Notes under the pieces: generated by a model | Seen by the model: only the letters and a program-made list of their open reading frames with translations | Database searches by the model: none | What the model was told of the DNA's origin: nothing | In this document: positions 16,170 through 25,005 of the stretch, piece after piece | Position numbering within the stretch: the first letter of the stretch is position 1 | Layout of the letters: the number at the start of each line of letters is the position of its first letter | Source of the DNA: Acidovorax sp. sif1233 | GTDB taxonomy: Bacteria > Pseudomonadota > Gammaproteobacteria > Burkholderiales > Burkholderiaceae_C | DNA length: 64,000 bases | Direction: 5' to 3' | Assembly: GCF_019218755.1 (NCBI RefSeq) | Contig: NZ_JAHUWZ010000013.1 | Coordinates: 1-64,000 of the forward strand | Translations under genes and position numbers: made by a program

Positions 16170-18788
16170 ATGGCGTTGATGCAGGAACTATTGGCTTGGA
16201 CAAAGGGGCTCCAAGCCTGGCAGAGTGACGCCTTGGCGCGCTTGCTGGCAAAGAAAGAGCTTTCGCCCGCTGATCAAGATGACCTTTATGCCCTTCTCAA
16301 GGTGGCACATGGCATACCTGATCCAGAGAAACGGGAGCCTTTGCCGCTTGCCGAAGACCAGATTCCGGCGCCGATCCAAGCTGAGACCGAAATCGAGTTG
16401 CTGGTCATCAAGAATTTGCGCAACGTCAACGCCATCGCTGAAAACCAGCAATTGGAAGTTGGAGCCAAGGGCTTGACGGTCATCTATGGCTCCAACGGAA
16501 GTGGAAAGTCTGGGTACTCGCGGGTCCTCAAGCGTGCCTGCAGGGCTCGCGACCAGGCAGAACAAATCCTCCCCAACGCCAATGTGGCTGGGGCCAAAAT
16601 GGGTAACGCTCAGGCAACCTTCACCGTATGCGTGAATGGCCAGGTTGATGAATATCTATGGCAGCAAGGCAGGGAGGCGCCCAAGGAGCTGTCGGCCCTG
16701 TCGATTTTTGACACTCGGTGTGCGCGTGCCTACCTGGACAGCGAGGACGATTTCGCCTACGTGCCATATGGGCTCGATGTGCTGGATAGCCTGGCCAAGC
16801 TGTACCAGCAACTCAAGATCCGCCTTGAAGCCGAACAGCGTGAACATGCTGTAGATCTCCAGGTGTTCGCTCACCTCAAGGGAGAAACGGCAGTCGGAGG
16901 GTTGATTGATACCCTCTCAGCAAAGACCGATCCCGAAGCGGTGGAGGGCCTGGCCAACATCACCAATGAGGAGCTTCTACGAAAGCAGACATTGGAGGAA
17001 AGCCTCAAAGAGAACAACCCGAAGGAAAAGGCTGTCGCGCTGGGCGTCAAGGCGAAGAGGGTTGATGCCTTGGCGACCCGAGCCGAGGTGCTGGCTGGCG
17101 CCCTGGGGCTTGGAGCAATTGCGAAGCTCAAAGGCCTTGTGGATGAGTGCAGAGATGCACAGGCAGCTGCAGCCGTTGCCGCGAAGGCTTTCAAAGAGGG
17201 TGAGAGGCTGCTCCCTGGCACAGGAGGGCAGGCCTGGAGAGAGCTTTTTGATGCGGCCAAAAGGTTCGCTCTTGAATCCCATCCTGATTGCGAATTCCCT
17301 GACCTTGGGGTGGATGCAGCGTGTCCCTTGTGCCAGCAGCCCTTGGATGCCGGCGCTCAGCGGCTGCAGCGTTTCGAGGCTTTCATCCAAGCGGATGTAG
17401 AGCGCACAGCACAGGAGCGCAAAGAGGCCTTGGCCGTGGTTCTCGATCCCTTGGTCAAAATGGATTTGACGTTGAACCTTGATGCGATTACCGAGGCTGA
17501 ACTGTCAGGACTGGACCCATTGCTGATTCCAGAGTTGCGTGAATTCGAGGGGCGTGTGCAGGCCCGCCATCTCTCCATTCTGAAGTCCGTAGAAACGCTC
17601 GACTGGGCGGGTCCAGCAGAAGAACTTATCAACCCTGGCGAGCGATTGCTGAAGCTCGAAATGGCTTTGAACCAGGAGGCTGAGGCGCTGGAACAAGCGG
17701 CAGACGAGAATGAGCGAAAAGCCCTTCTGGCTGAACTGAGCGAACTTCAGGCGCGCGAGAAGCTGGGCATGGTCAAAGATGCGGTGTTGGTCACAATCGC
17801 GAAACTCGAACATCGATTGAAGCTGACGAGCTGCCTGGCGTCGGTCAGAACCAACGGCATTTCACTCAAGGCGTCAGAACTGGCTGAAAAAGTAGTCTCC
17901 AAGGATCTTGAAGCAGCGTTGAACCGAGAGTTCAAGGCTCTGGGCGTTGGAAACCTCAGCGTGTCCCTGCAGAGCCGTGCTGACCGGGGCAGGGCACTTC
18001 ACAAGCTCAAGCTGCAGCTACCGCAGGTCCGCAACCCTGCAGAGATACTGAGCGAAGGTGAGCAACGCGCCATCGCCATCGGCTCCTTCCTTGCGGAGGT
18101 GGGCCTGAGTGGCTCCAAAGGGGGTGTTGTCTTCGATGACCCTGTGTCCTCACTCGACCACAGCAGGCGCGAAAGAGTCGCACGGCGACTTGCCGTTGAG
18201 GCGAATCAGCGCCAAGTGATCATCTTCACTCACGACATTTACTTCCTGTGCTTGCTGGTGGAGGAGGCCAAGCAGGTGGGAGCCCCCGTTCTTACCCAGA
18301 GCCTCACGAAGCGACCGGAAGGATTCGGTGTTGCAGACCCGGAGTTGCCGTTTGAGGGTAAATCAGCCAGCAAAAGGATCAGCGCCTTGAAAGCCCAGCA
18401 TCAGACCCTGGCCAAACTCTATCGCGAAGGGAACCAGGCTGAGCACGAGCGGATGACTGTGGACGCTTATTTCCGTCTCAGGATGGCTTGGGAGCGTGCA
18501 GTTGAAGAGGTACTGCTGCGCGAGGTCATCTTGAGGTTCCGCAAGGGCATTGAGACGCAGCGCCTACTGGGTGTGAGCGTTGAAGACGATGACTACGCCA
18601 AGATTACCGCTGGGATGTCCAAGTGCTCAAACTATGCGCATGACAAGGCCATGATTGGTGGCGTGGCTGTTCCTGAGCCTGACGAACTGCTGGCCGATAT
18701 TCAAGCCCTAGACGAATGGCGAGCCACTGTCGTGAAGCGATCCGAGGAGACAGTCAAGAAGCGCAAGGCGGGTCCGGTTCCCGTATAG
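16170..18788 (+). CDS. RloC-like SMC/AAA_13 ATPase with zinc hook and candidate anticodon-nuclease triad
   Basis: The 872-residue product has Walker A GSNGSGKS at 107-114, long coiled-coil arms, a CPLC zinc-hook motif near residue 386, and an ABC-type Walker B/signature region (FDDPVSSLDH, about 655-664). A C-terminal domain carries R771-x3-E775 and then H824 (NYAHD). An R-x3-E...H triad is the catalytic signature of the PrrC and RloC anticodon nucleases, and RloC adds a zinc hook to a PrrC-like body. The role inferred is abortive tRNA cleavage after phage or DNA-damage sensing. Alternative: an AAA_13 ATPase with another HEPN effector. The ribosome site is the GGGGG just before ATG 16170. Confidence 0.75.
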   Translation: MALMQELLAWTKGLQAWQSDALARLLAKKELSPADQDDLYALLKVAHGIPDPEKREPLPLAEDQIPAPIQAETEIELLVIKNLRNVNAIAENQQLEVGAKGLTVIYGSNGSGKSGYSRVLKRACRARDQAEQILPNANVAGAKMGNAQATFTVCVNGQVDEYLWQQGREAPKELSALSIFDTRCARAYLDSEDDFAYVPYGLDVLDSLAKLYQQLKIRLEAEQREHAVDLQVFAHLKGETAVGGLIDTLSAKTDPEAVEGLANITNEELLRKQTLEESLKENNPKEKAVALGVKAKRVDALATRAEVLAGALGLGAIAKLKGLVDECRDAQAAAAVAAKAFKEGERLLPGTGGQAWRELFDAAKRFALESHPDCEFPDLGVDAACPLCQQPLDAGAQRLQRFEAFIQADVERTAQERKEALAVVLDPLVKMDLTLNLDAITEAELSGLDPLLIPELREFEGRVQARHLSILKSVETLDWAGPAEELINPGERLLKLEMALNQEAEALEQAADENERKALLAELSELQAREKLGMVKDAVLVTIAKLEHRLKLTSCLASVRTNGISLKASELAEKVVSKDLEAALNREFKALGVGNLSVSLQSRADRGRALHKLKLQLPQVRNPAEILSEGEQRAIAIGSFLAEVGLSGSKGGVVFDDPVSSLDHSRRERVARRLAVEANQRQVIIFTHDIYFLCLLVEEAKQVGAPVLTQSLTKRPEGFGVADPELPFEGKSASKRISALKAQHQTLAKLYREGNQAEHERMTVDAYFRLRMAWERAVEEVLLREVILRFRKGIETQRLLGVSVEDDDYAKITAGMSKCSNYAHDKAMIGGVAVPEPDELLADIQALDEWRATVVKRSEETVKKRKAGPVPV

Positions 18789-18865
18789 ACACAGCGCTGG
18801 GCTCAGCCTCACGACAATGGTTCCGATATCGGATTTTGTGGTGGGGCTTCGCTGGAATTATCAGT

Positions 18866-19753
18866 TCATTTTTTAGACTGAATTGCAGGTTTCGGACGCG
18901 TAATGACTTCAGTTTCTATGGCCTGAACAAACTGCCGTATCAGGAGAGCCGTCGCCGTTACATAGGCCCGCGTGAAGTCGTTGAGCTTGTTGCCCTGTTT
19001 GTCGTAGCCGTTGCGATGCACGCAGTCGTGACGAAGAAGGATGGCCCTCATCAGGCTGTCCTTGTCCGCCGCAAGAGGCAGTATTCGAATTCCCAGTGCG
19101 ATCCTATAGAGAACGTCCACCTTAGGTAGGTTGTGATACAGCATATCGCGCAGATATTCACGGACTTTTGCCTTGGCAAAGTCAGGGGTGGCTTTGATCG
19201 CCTCAAGGGTGAATTTCGCATCTGATAGCCCTTCAGCCTCAGCAATGAGGCGATCCTCGGCCTGCTGGTCAGACCCAACCTCCGCAATCAGTGTGTCGCA
19301 GAGATAGGCTTCAAGTATCACGATCTGTTGAGTGAAGAGCATCCGGTTGATGTTGGAACTCCCTTCCTCCGTGCCTCTTTCGTTGAGCAAGTCGATGGCT
19401 TCGGCGCTTGCTGTCAGAAATGACCGATAGGCGCTGTTTGGGAGCACATACTCCAACCAATTTTCAGGTTCTGGTTCTTCGTGTTGTAGGCCGAAGTCGA
19501 AGTCCTCGACCAGGATGTGCTGACCTACATTGGATTCGGTCATGTTTTCCGCGCCTTCTGGGTATTCCCATACCCCCCAGCTCATGAGCCCCAACTCCGG
19601 GTGTTCGACCATGGCTTCATGGTGGGAGGCTGGGCCCATTGGGCGTTCGTCGCCGCCTGCGTCTTGCCAGTCAAGTTCGTCGGCAGAAATTGAGTAGACA
19701 TCCCCCGTCACGGCGTGGCGCACTCTCGCTGTGCCGTAGCAATAGATTTCCAT
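18866..19753 (-). CDS. HEPN-domain protein (RiboL-PSP-HEPN-like)
   Basis: 295 residues. The N-terminal 90 residues are acidic and of unknown fold. The C-terminal half is helical and ends in the HEPN ribonuclease motif R241-x4-H246 (RHDCVH) followed by RNGYDKQG, the typical context of RiboL-PSP-HEPN proteins. HEPN domains of this type cut RNA in toxin and defence systems. The gene converges on the RloC-like gene (78 bp between stops) and stands alone, so a partner is not obvious. Confidence 0.7.
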   Translation of the reverse strand: MEIYCYGTARVRHAVTGDVYSISADELDWQDAGGDERPMGPASHHEAMVEHPELGLMSWGVWEYPEGAENMTESNVGQHILVEDFDFGLQHEEPEPENWLEYVLPNSAYRSFLTASAEAIDLLNERGTEEGSSNINRMLFTQQIVILEAYLCDTLIAEVGSDQQAEDRLIAEAEGLSDAKFTLEAIKATPDFAKAKVREYLRDMLYHNLPKVDVLYRIALGIRILPLAADKDSLMRAILLRHDCVHRNGYDKQGNKLNDFTRAYVTATALLIRQFVQAIETEVITRPKPAIQSKK

Positions 19754-19830
19754 GAGCAGACTCCCCGCAAAGTTGTGACGGGGAATTGTGGCACCTGGCC
19801 TGAGGTGTGCAGAGTTAGAAAGTTCGCGCT

Positions 19831-20553
19831 CTATCGTGCTGCAGGGCGAGGAAGGTGAGGCGCAATCTTGAGAATTTCTGGCCAGCGGGTTACTTCAGGT
19901 GCGGCGTACCCAAGCTGGCGAAGAGCCTGAATGGCCGTGACGATGTTGGGCACCACGTAGGCCTTCAGTGCGAGGTCAGGGGCTCCGCAAAGGGCAGGCA
20001 ACGCCGTTTCCCATCCACGAAACATCGGCCACGGCGAAAGCATCTGTTTGCCGTTCTGGTGCATGACGCGAACCCAGCACTGCCCATCAGATCCCCGCAG
20101 GAGAGCAACAGAGGAGTTTTGGCGATGCTGCCATGGCCATGGGTGCTCTGGTGGTGGCGGCGGTGGTGGCGGGGCAGGCCTGCGAACGATGTTGAAGCTC
20201 GGCGCCCGTTCGCGCAACTCGCGCAGCCTTGCTTCAGCAGCCGCCATGGTTGCATCGTGTTCCGCCTTGAAGCGCGCCATCAGCTCTGCGGTGTTGTTCA
20301 TGAGCAGTTGACGCTCATCCTCAGTCAGGGGCTTGCCATTCCCGCCTCCAGCTGAGTACGCGGGCAGTCCCAAGGCAGAGGCGCTACCAAATCTCTTGGC
20401 AAAGCAGGTGGAGCCCAGCACCAGGATCTGCCCGTTCTCCTCGACAACATGGATGGCCGCATACACGCCGTGTCCGCATCCTGGCTGCATGCATTGAACG
20501 CGCTTTTGAGGAAGCACGGCAACGATGGCGAGTAGGCGTGCGGGGCTGCTCAT
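19831..20553 (-). CDS. Hypothetical plasmid protein with Cys/His cluster and polyproline linker, 240 aa
   Basis: The N-terminal 55 residues contain C21-x4-C26-x-H28 and C50 (CMQPGCGHGVY ... LGSTCFAKRFG), which looks like a small zinc-binding fold. A run of nine or ten prolines follows a helical region (about residues 127-136). The C-terminal half (WVRVMHQNGKQM) is uncharacterised. Its ATG overlaps the stop of the 45-residue gene upstream (ATGA). Confidence 0.6.
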   Translation of the reverse strand: MSSPARLLAIVAVLPQKRVQCMQPGCGHGVYAAIHVVEENGQILVLGSTCFAKRFGSASALGLPAYSAGGGNGKPLTEDERQLLMNNTAELMARFKAEHDATMAAAEARLRELRERAPSFNIVRRPAPPPPPPPPEHPWPWQHRQNSSVALLRGSDGQCWVRVMHQNGKQMLSPWPMFRGWETALPALCGAPDLALKAYVVPNIVTAIQALRQLGYAAPEVTRWPEILKIAPHLPRPAAR

Positions 20554-20687
20554 GCTGTGAAAAAACGGACCACAAGCCAGATCGCGACAGGCACGGCCAG
20601 GGTTACTGCGGCCAGATTGGTAGCAAGAGCCCAGGTCTGCAGCCTCCGCAGTCGCTGCAGGTCTTTCTCAAGAGCTTTCGTGTTCAT
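20550..20687 (-). CDS. Small single-span membrane protein, 45 aa
   Basis: ATG at 20687 opens a 45-codon frame starting MNTKALEKDLQRLRR and ending in a transmembrane segment (LAAVTLAVPVAIWLVVRFF). Its stop overlaps the start of the 240-residue gene as ATGA, which supports real translation and coupling. Function unknown. Confidence 0.5.
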   Translation of the reverse strand: MNTKALEKDLQRLRRLQTWALATNLAAVTLAVPVAIWLVVRFFTA

Positions 20688-20723
20688 CGGTGTTCGAGAA
20701 GTTGACTTTTGAACCTACAATTT

Positions 20724-20743
20724 ATTGCAATTTTAATTGCAAT
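20724..20743. promoter_or_regulatory. ATTGCAATT operator upstream of the double-HTH gene
   Basis: ATTGCAATTTTAATTGCAAT, an inverted repeat related to those at 12217 and 13148, lies 31 bp before the gene at 20775. TCAATATTTAG follows it, as in the leader of the H-NS gene at 13203. Confidence 0.6.
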
Positions 20744-20774
20744 TGCAAGTTCAATATTTAGCCTCTCACACACC

Positions 20775-21146
20775 ATGAACGAATCGCTTGCCGCCTGGCA
20801 AAAGAACCATGGCTTTACCTACCAGCAGGCAGCAGAGGCTCTAGGGCTGGGCCGCACCATGTTCTGGAACTATCTCAAGCGCGATAGCTTGCCACGCCTG
20901 GTGGGTCTAGCGTGTCAGGGTGTCACTCTCGGGCAGTGCGTGCGCAACATCTCCGTTTGGCACGAGCGCCACAAGCACACCCTGGCTTCCGGCGCCGCAG
21001 CTCTGGGTATCAGCCGCGCCAGCTACTCCAAGTACCTGCACATGAGCCCCGAATTGGTACCCCGTACCGTCATGTTGGCCTGTGCCGCGTTGGATGAAGG
21101 CCTCGAACCCATTGGAGCAGGGGCAAGCCGTGACGGCCGACAGTGA
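20775..21146 (+). CDS. Protein with two HTH repeats, 123 aa
   Basis: Two similar helix-turn-helix-like segments occur: FTYQQAAEALGLGRTMFWNYLK near the N-terminus and TLASGAAALGISRASYSKYLH further on. It is a candidate DNA-binding regulator, and its own promoter carries the ATTGCAATT operator, so it could be the regulator of the whole ATTGCAATT set. It is the first gene of a three-gene run: the next begins inside it. Confidence 0.6.
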   Translation: MNESLAAWQKNHGFTYQQAAEALGLGRTMFWNYLKRDSLPRLVGLACQGVTLGQCVRNISVWHERHKHTLASGAAALGISRASYSKYLHMSPELVPRTVMLACAALDEGLEPIGAGASRDGRQ

Positions 21147-21807
21147 CTTCCTGGTGCCCGGTGGGCAGGTTCAAGCCCCAACCCACGAGGTCATGGGGCG
21201 CATCGAGCGCCGATGGGAAGGCCTGCGCGAACGCGTGGAGGCCAAGCTGCAGACGCTCAAAGGTGTGGATCGCAGGCAGGAATCCCGGCTCCTCGACCAA
21301 GCGGCCAAGGCCGGCACCGTGGCCAAGCGGGTGACATGGCTGCGCAAGGCGGCTGATAGCGTCACGGGCAGTGCTGCACCGTTGGCGGCATGCCGCAAGG
21401 GGTGCTCACATTGCTGCCATATCGCCGTGATGATCTCCAGAGCCGAGGCGCGGGTCATCGCCAAGGAAACTGGGGCGCCGATGAACCCGTTGGCAGGGAA
21501 GTACACCATGGCCAACGTGGATGGGGACAGCGAGAGCTACAAGGCGGCAACGCAGGAAGCGTTTGGCAAGCCCTGTACCTTCCTGAGGGATGACGGCTGC
21601 GGGATCTACTCCGTGCGCCCCCTTCAGTGCAGGCTTCTCCTGAACATGGATGAAGACGCATTGCTGTGCCAGCTCGTGGAGGGCGGCACCATCAACGTCC
21701 CTTACCTGAACACCCAGGAACACCACGTCGATTCGGTTGTCATCCTGGGGGCTCACCAGGATTACGACGACATCAGGAAATGGTTCCCGGTGACTGCGCA
21801 ACCGTGA
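21130..21807 (+). CDS. YkgJ-type cysteine-cluster protein
   Basis: About 225 residues. GTG 21130 is chosen for the upstream GGAGCAGGGG. The core is the metal-binding YkgJ pattern: CRKGCSHCCH, then CTFLRDDGCGIYSVRPLQCR. Members of this family probably bind zinc or an Fe-S cluster; the function is unknown. A helical N-terminus of 80 residues precedes it. It overlaps its neighbours on both sides (17 bp and GTGA). Confidence 0.7.
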   Translation: MTADSDFLVPGGQVQAPTHEVMGRIERRWEGLRERVEAKLQTLKGVDRRQESRLLDQAAKAGTVAKRVTWLRKAADSVTGSAAPLAACRKGCSHCCHIAVMISRAEARVIAKETGAPMNPLAGKYTMANVDGDSESYKAATQEAFGKPCTFLRDDGCGIYSVRPLQCRLLLNMDEDALLCQLVEGGTINVPYLNTQEHHVDSVVILGAHQDYDDIRKWFPVTAQP

Positions 21808-22160
21808 GCCACACCGTGCCGCGCAGTCATCTCGTGCTGCTCTATTCGTGGGCGGCGAGCAACTTCCATGTGCTGGTACCGAAACGGCGCGGCACTGGCT
21901 ACCTGTCCGTTCCCTACGGGCATCACCCCATTCCTGGCCTTGACGCCATTGCGGATCGCGCTGGTGTCGATGTGACGGGGCTCGATGGGGCTCTTTGCTT
22001 CGAGTGTGGAGGCCGGGTCTTCCACGGCAACGAAAGCCTGCGTTCAGCTTTTGTCGCCCAAGTGGTCCCTGCGCTTGAGGCGCACTACGGTATGGCATCC
22101 CGCGAGGTCACAGAGGCTGACTTCTGGCGGTTGCACCCACTTTTCAGCCGGGAACGCTGA
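21804..22160 (+). CDS. Hypothetical protein, 118 aa
   Basis: GTG 21804 overlaps the stop of the cysteine-cluster gene as GTGA, so it is translationally coupled. The product (VLLYSWAASNFHVLVPKRRG ... LCFECGGRVFHGNE) has a CxxC-like patch but is not recognised. Confidence 0.5.
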   Translation: MSHTVPRSHLVLLYSWAASNFHVLVPKRRGTGYLSVPYGHHPIPGLDAIADRAGVDVTGLDGALCFECGGRVFHGNESLRSAFVAQVVPALEAHYGMASREVTEADFWRLHPLFSRER

Positions 22161-22259
22161 CTAGGAAAAGGCAGCTGCGGCAGCCTGTATCTCGACCGAG
22201 GCAAGACCAGCCTGGCCCAGGGGCGCCGTTCAGCGGGGGGCATCATCAAAAAAAGCTAA

Positions 22260-23421
22260 GGAAGGTCTGCGCAATGCGCTTTGAGATGTGCTGATGCCGG
22301 GCGGCCAAACAGATTCGCTGCGATTTCTCGTCCGCAGACCGTCGCAGCGCTGTCAAAGGTCGGCTTTGCGGCCCGTTGGCCGTGTGCAGGCGCACTCATG
22401 CCTGCGCTCCAATCAAAGTTCGCCGCACCATCCACAGGTTGGACAGTGCAAACAGCGTGTGCAACTGCGCGGTGTTCTTGGCCAGGCCACGGTAGCGCAC
22501 CTTCACGTGTCCGAACTGGCGCTTGATCACCCGAAACGGATGCTCGACCTTGGCCCGGATGCTTGCCTTGAGACGTTCGAGCTGCTCGCTCAGGTCCTCG
22601 ACCAGACGGGTCTTGTCCAGTTTGCGGCGCTTGCCTGGGCGCATGGCGATGTTCCAGCGCACGCCGGCTTTGGCGTCGGGGCGCTTGTCTGCTCCCTGGT
22701 AACCGGCGTCGCCCCAGGCCTGCGTCTCCTGGCCGTGCAGCAGCGTGTTCGCCTCGACCACATCGCCCACGCTACCGGCCGTGCCTCGCACGGTGTGCAC
22801 CAGGCCCGAGTCGGCATCCACACCAATGTGGGCCTTCATGCCGAAATACCACTGGTTGCCCTTCTTGCTCTGCTTCATCTGCGGGTCGCGTTCGCCCGAG
22901 GCATTCTTGGTCGAGCTGGGCGCGGCGATCAGCGTGGCGTCCACCACCGTGCCGGCGCGCAGCATCAAGCCCTTGGCGCCCAGCAGCTCGTTGACCAGCG
23001 CCAGGATCTGCGGGGCCAGCTTGTGTTCTTCCAGCAGTCGGCGGAACCGCAGGATCGTGGTCTCGTCGGGCAGCGGCGTGTCCCAGTTCAGGCCGGCGAA
23101 CTCGCGGAACAGTGGCACGTCGTGCAACGACTCTTCCATCGCCGGATCGCTCAGCGTGAACCATTGCTGCATGAAGTGGATGCGCAGCATCGTCTCCACG
23201 GCAAACGGCGGGCGACCGCGCTTGCCCTCGGGCGCGTACGGCGTGATCAAGGCCACCAAGGCTGTCCACGGCACCACGCGTTCCATCTCCGCCAGGAACT
23301 CGCGCTTGCGTGTGCGCTTGGTCGTCAGGTTCAGGCCCAGGTCCGCTTGCTTCATGGCACCGATTGTCTTTGCATGCATGTGCCGATCAGCACATCGGGG
23401 CGCGATTTACGCAGACCTTCC
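22260..23421. mobile_element. Complete IS5-family insertion sequence, 1162 bp
   Basis: The terminal inverted repeats begin GGAAGGTCTGCG at both ends (left 22260-22271, right 23410-23421) with further partial matches inward. The target duplication CTAA is seen on both sides (22256-22259 and 23422-23425), as expected for the IS5 family's YTAR preference. It carries one transposase gene and looks intact and recent. Confidence 0.95.
22396..23379 (-). CDS. IS5-family transposase
   Basis: 327 residues of the IS5 group. The N-terminal DUF772-like region (GRPPFAVETMLRIHFMQQWF) precedes the DDE domain: VVDATLIAAPSST (first D), AWGDAGYQGADKRPD (second D), and AKVEHPFRVIKRQFG (E). Full length with all catalytic motifs, so probably active. 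It occupies most of the element. Confidence 0.97.
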   Translation of the reverse strand: MHAKTIGAMKQADLGLNLTTKRTRKREFLAEMERVVPWTALVALITPYAPEGKRGRPPFAVETMLRIHFMQQWFTLSDPAMEESLHDVPLFREFAGLNWDTPLPDETTILRFRRLLEEHKLAPQILALVNELLGAKGLMLRAGTVVDATLIAAPSSTKNASGERDPQMKQSKKGNQWYFGMKAHIGVDADSGLVHTVRGTAGSVGDVVEANTLLHGQETQAWGDAGYQGADKRPDAKAGVRWNIAMRPGKRRKLDKTRLVEDLSEQLERLKASIRAKVEHPFRVIKRQFGHVKVRYRGLAKNTAQLHTLFALSNLWMVRRTLIGAQA

Positions 23422-23545
23422 CTAAACGTCACGTTTTCGCTTGCTTTTCAGCACCCTTTTGACCTATCCGGGGTTCCAGAATCAATGAAATTAAGACTGC
23501 GAAGGCAAACAGCCTGCGTAGTGAACAGCGAATTTCTATTGATTC

Positions 23546-25003
23546 ATGACGCACTTGCATTCCGTTTACCTGCCATCGAAATCGACCACTGAGATTGCGG
23601 CGCAACCGTTGGAAGAGATCTGCTTTCAAACTTGCGTTGAGGCTGCAGAAATGGAGTGTTCACCAAATCCTGAAAGACGATGGGTACACCCCCTCAATAA
23701 TAAGAATTACCTTCTATCTGACGATGGAAATTTCTTTGAAATTGATAGTGGTAGCAGGGTAAGACGCGGCAAAACTTTCAAGCGATCTGGATCGGCGAGC
23801 ACAACTGTGATTTTTGGTGACCTACGCCCGAACCTCGGCGGATTGATGTTGGAGTCCTTTGGACATCAAAAACCAGGTAAATATGTTTACGTTGAGTTCC
23901 TCAATGGCGTAGAAGACGACTGCAGAATCTCGAATATGCGGTGGAGTGCCCCTGGTACGCGCCTGGACTCAAGGGCGTTGCTGTCCATTTATTTGCCAAA
24001 TATCTCCAAAGACTTTCTCTACTCACAGGATCAAAAATTCACAGAAATGTCCCTTAGCGCAGAATTATTGTCTTTGCTGCGTAATGAGTGTCAGATGGCG
24101 GACACCCTTCGATGGGCTGTGAAGTTCGGCGTCCGAACTTACTTTCTTTCCGATCAAGGTCACTGTATCTCCGTGCAGGAATACCGCCCCAGGGGTAAAC
24201 CTCGCTATCTTGGTACGAAAACAGCCACGCGTTATCCGGTGAAGATTCGTGGTGTCTTCTATGGTTATAAAGTGGATTGCGCCAAAGAATATTTGCTAGG
24301 ACCACTGTTGCTGGATTCATTTGTCGGTCCACGGCCAAGCAACTCTGCAATAGCCAAATACCGCAATGGCAACCATGATGATGCACGGGTTGAAAACTTG
24401 TTTTGGGTCGAACGCACAGACACTTTGCCTCTTCGCCCAGTCGCAGAGCGTCCATTGACTTGGGAAGAGACTTCCAAAATGGTGTTCTCAGTTTTTGAAA
24501 ATCAGTATGGGTCGATTCTGAGTACATTGGAACAGAGGTGGAGCGATGCCGCTGGGCGTTCAGTATTAATCACCGAAATATTGAATGCTGTTGTGGATGT
24601 GCTCGATAAGACAGCAGAATTGGCTCTTGGATTTGCAGGGACCACAAGGATGCGTATCAAGAAGGTCTTCGACACCTTTGATATTCCATTTCCTTGTGGC
24701 ATCAATGCTGATGTTCTCATTGCACTTCAGCGTGTTCATGGGCGTTTCTTGCAGATGCCTGATGCGGTCAAGTTTTGCGAGGCTGTGGATGCGCCTGGGC
24801 TCGTCAAGGTTGAGGCGGGAATTGAAATAAATCCGGTTCAACTGCTTTTAGATACCGCTGTGGCGCTTAAAAGCATTGATTCAAAGATAAAGCAGGAGCC
24901 ATTATTTCTTGGCAAGGCTGCTTTTCGCTTGTCAAACTTGTGCAGTATTGAGTTGTCGATGCTGAAAGCTTGGGAAGCCTCTGTCCCAAATTCAACGGTC
25001 TAG
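23546..25003 (+). CDS. Protein with two NUMOD4/HNH_3-like modules lacking catalytic histidines, 485 aa
   Basis: Two tandem modules of about 100 residues share one pattern: YLLSDDGNFFEI ... LMLESFG ... FLNGVEDDCRISNMRW, then YFLSDQGHCISV ... LLLDSFVG ... YRNGNHDDARVENLFW. This is the NUMOD4 plus HNH_3 layout of homing-type endonucleases, but the histidines expected before NG..DD are F and Y. The C-terminal 180 residues are helical and not recognised. The region is AT-richer than its neighbours. The start is uncertain (23546, or ATG 23651). Confidence 0.55.
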   Translation: MTHLHSVYLPSKSTTEIAAQPLEEICFQTCVEAAEMECSPNPERRWVHPLNNKNYLLSDDGNFFEIDSGSRVRRGKTFKRSGSASTTVIFGDLRPNLGGLMLESFGHQKPGKYVYVEFLNGVEDDCRISNMRWSAPGTRLDSRALLSIYLPNISKDFLYSQDQKFTEMSLSAELLSLLRNECQMADTLRWAVKFGVRTYFLSDQGHCISVQEYRPRGKPRYLGTKTATRYPVKIRGVFYGYKVDCAKEYLLGPLLLDSFVGPRPSNSAIAKYRNGNHDDARVENLFWVERTDTLPLRPVAERPLTWEETSKMVFSVFENQYGSILSTLEQRWSDAAGRSVLITEILNAVVDVLDKTAELALGFAGTTRMRIKKVFDTFDIPFPCGINADVLIALQRVHGRFLQMPDAVKFCEAVDAPGLVKVEAGIEINPVQLLLDTAVALKSIDSKIKQEPLFLGKAAFRLSNLCSIELSMLKAWEASVPNSTV

Positions 25004-25005
25004 AT

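Noticed and set aside
22288..23592. 434-codon frame opposite the IS5 transposase
   Set aside because: It lies antisense to a clear transposase and spans the IS right end; long antisense frames are common in high-GC genes.
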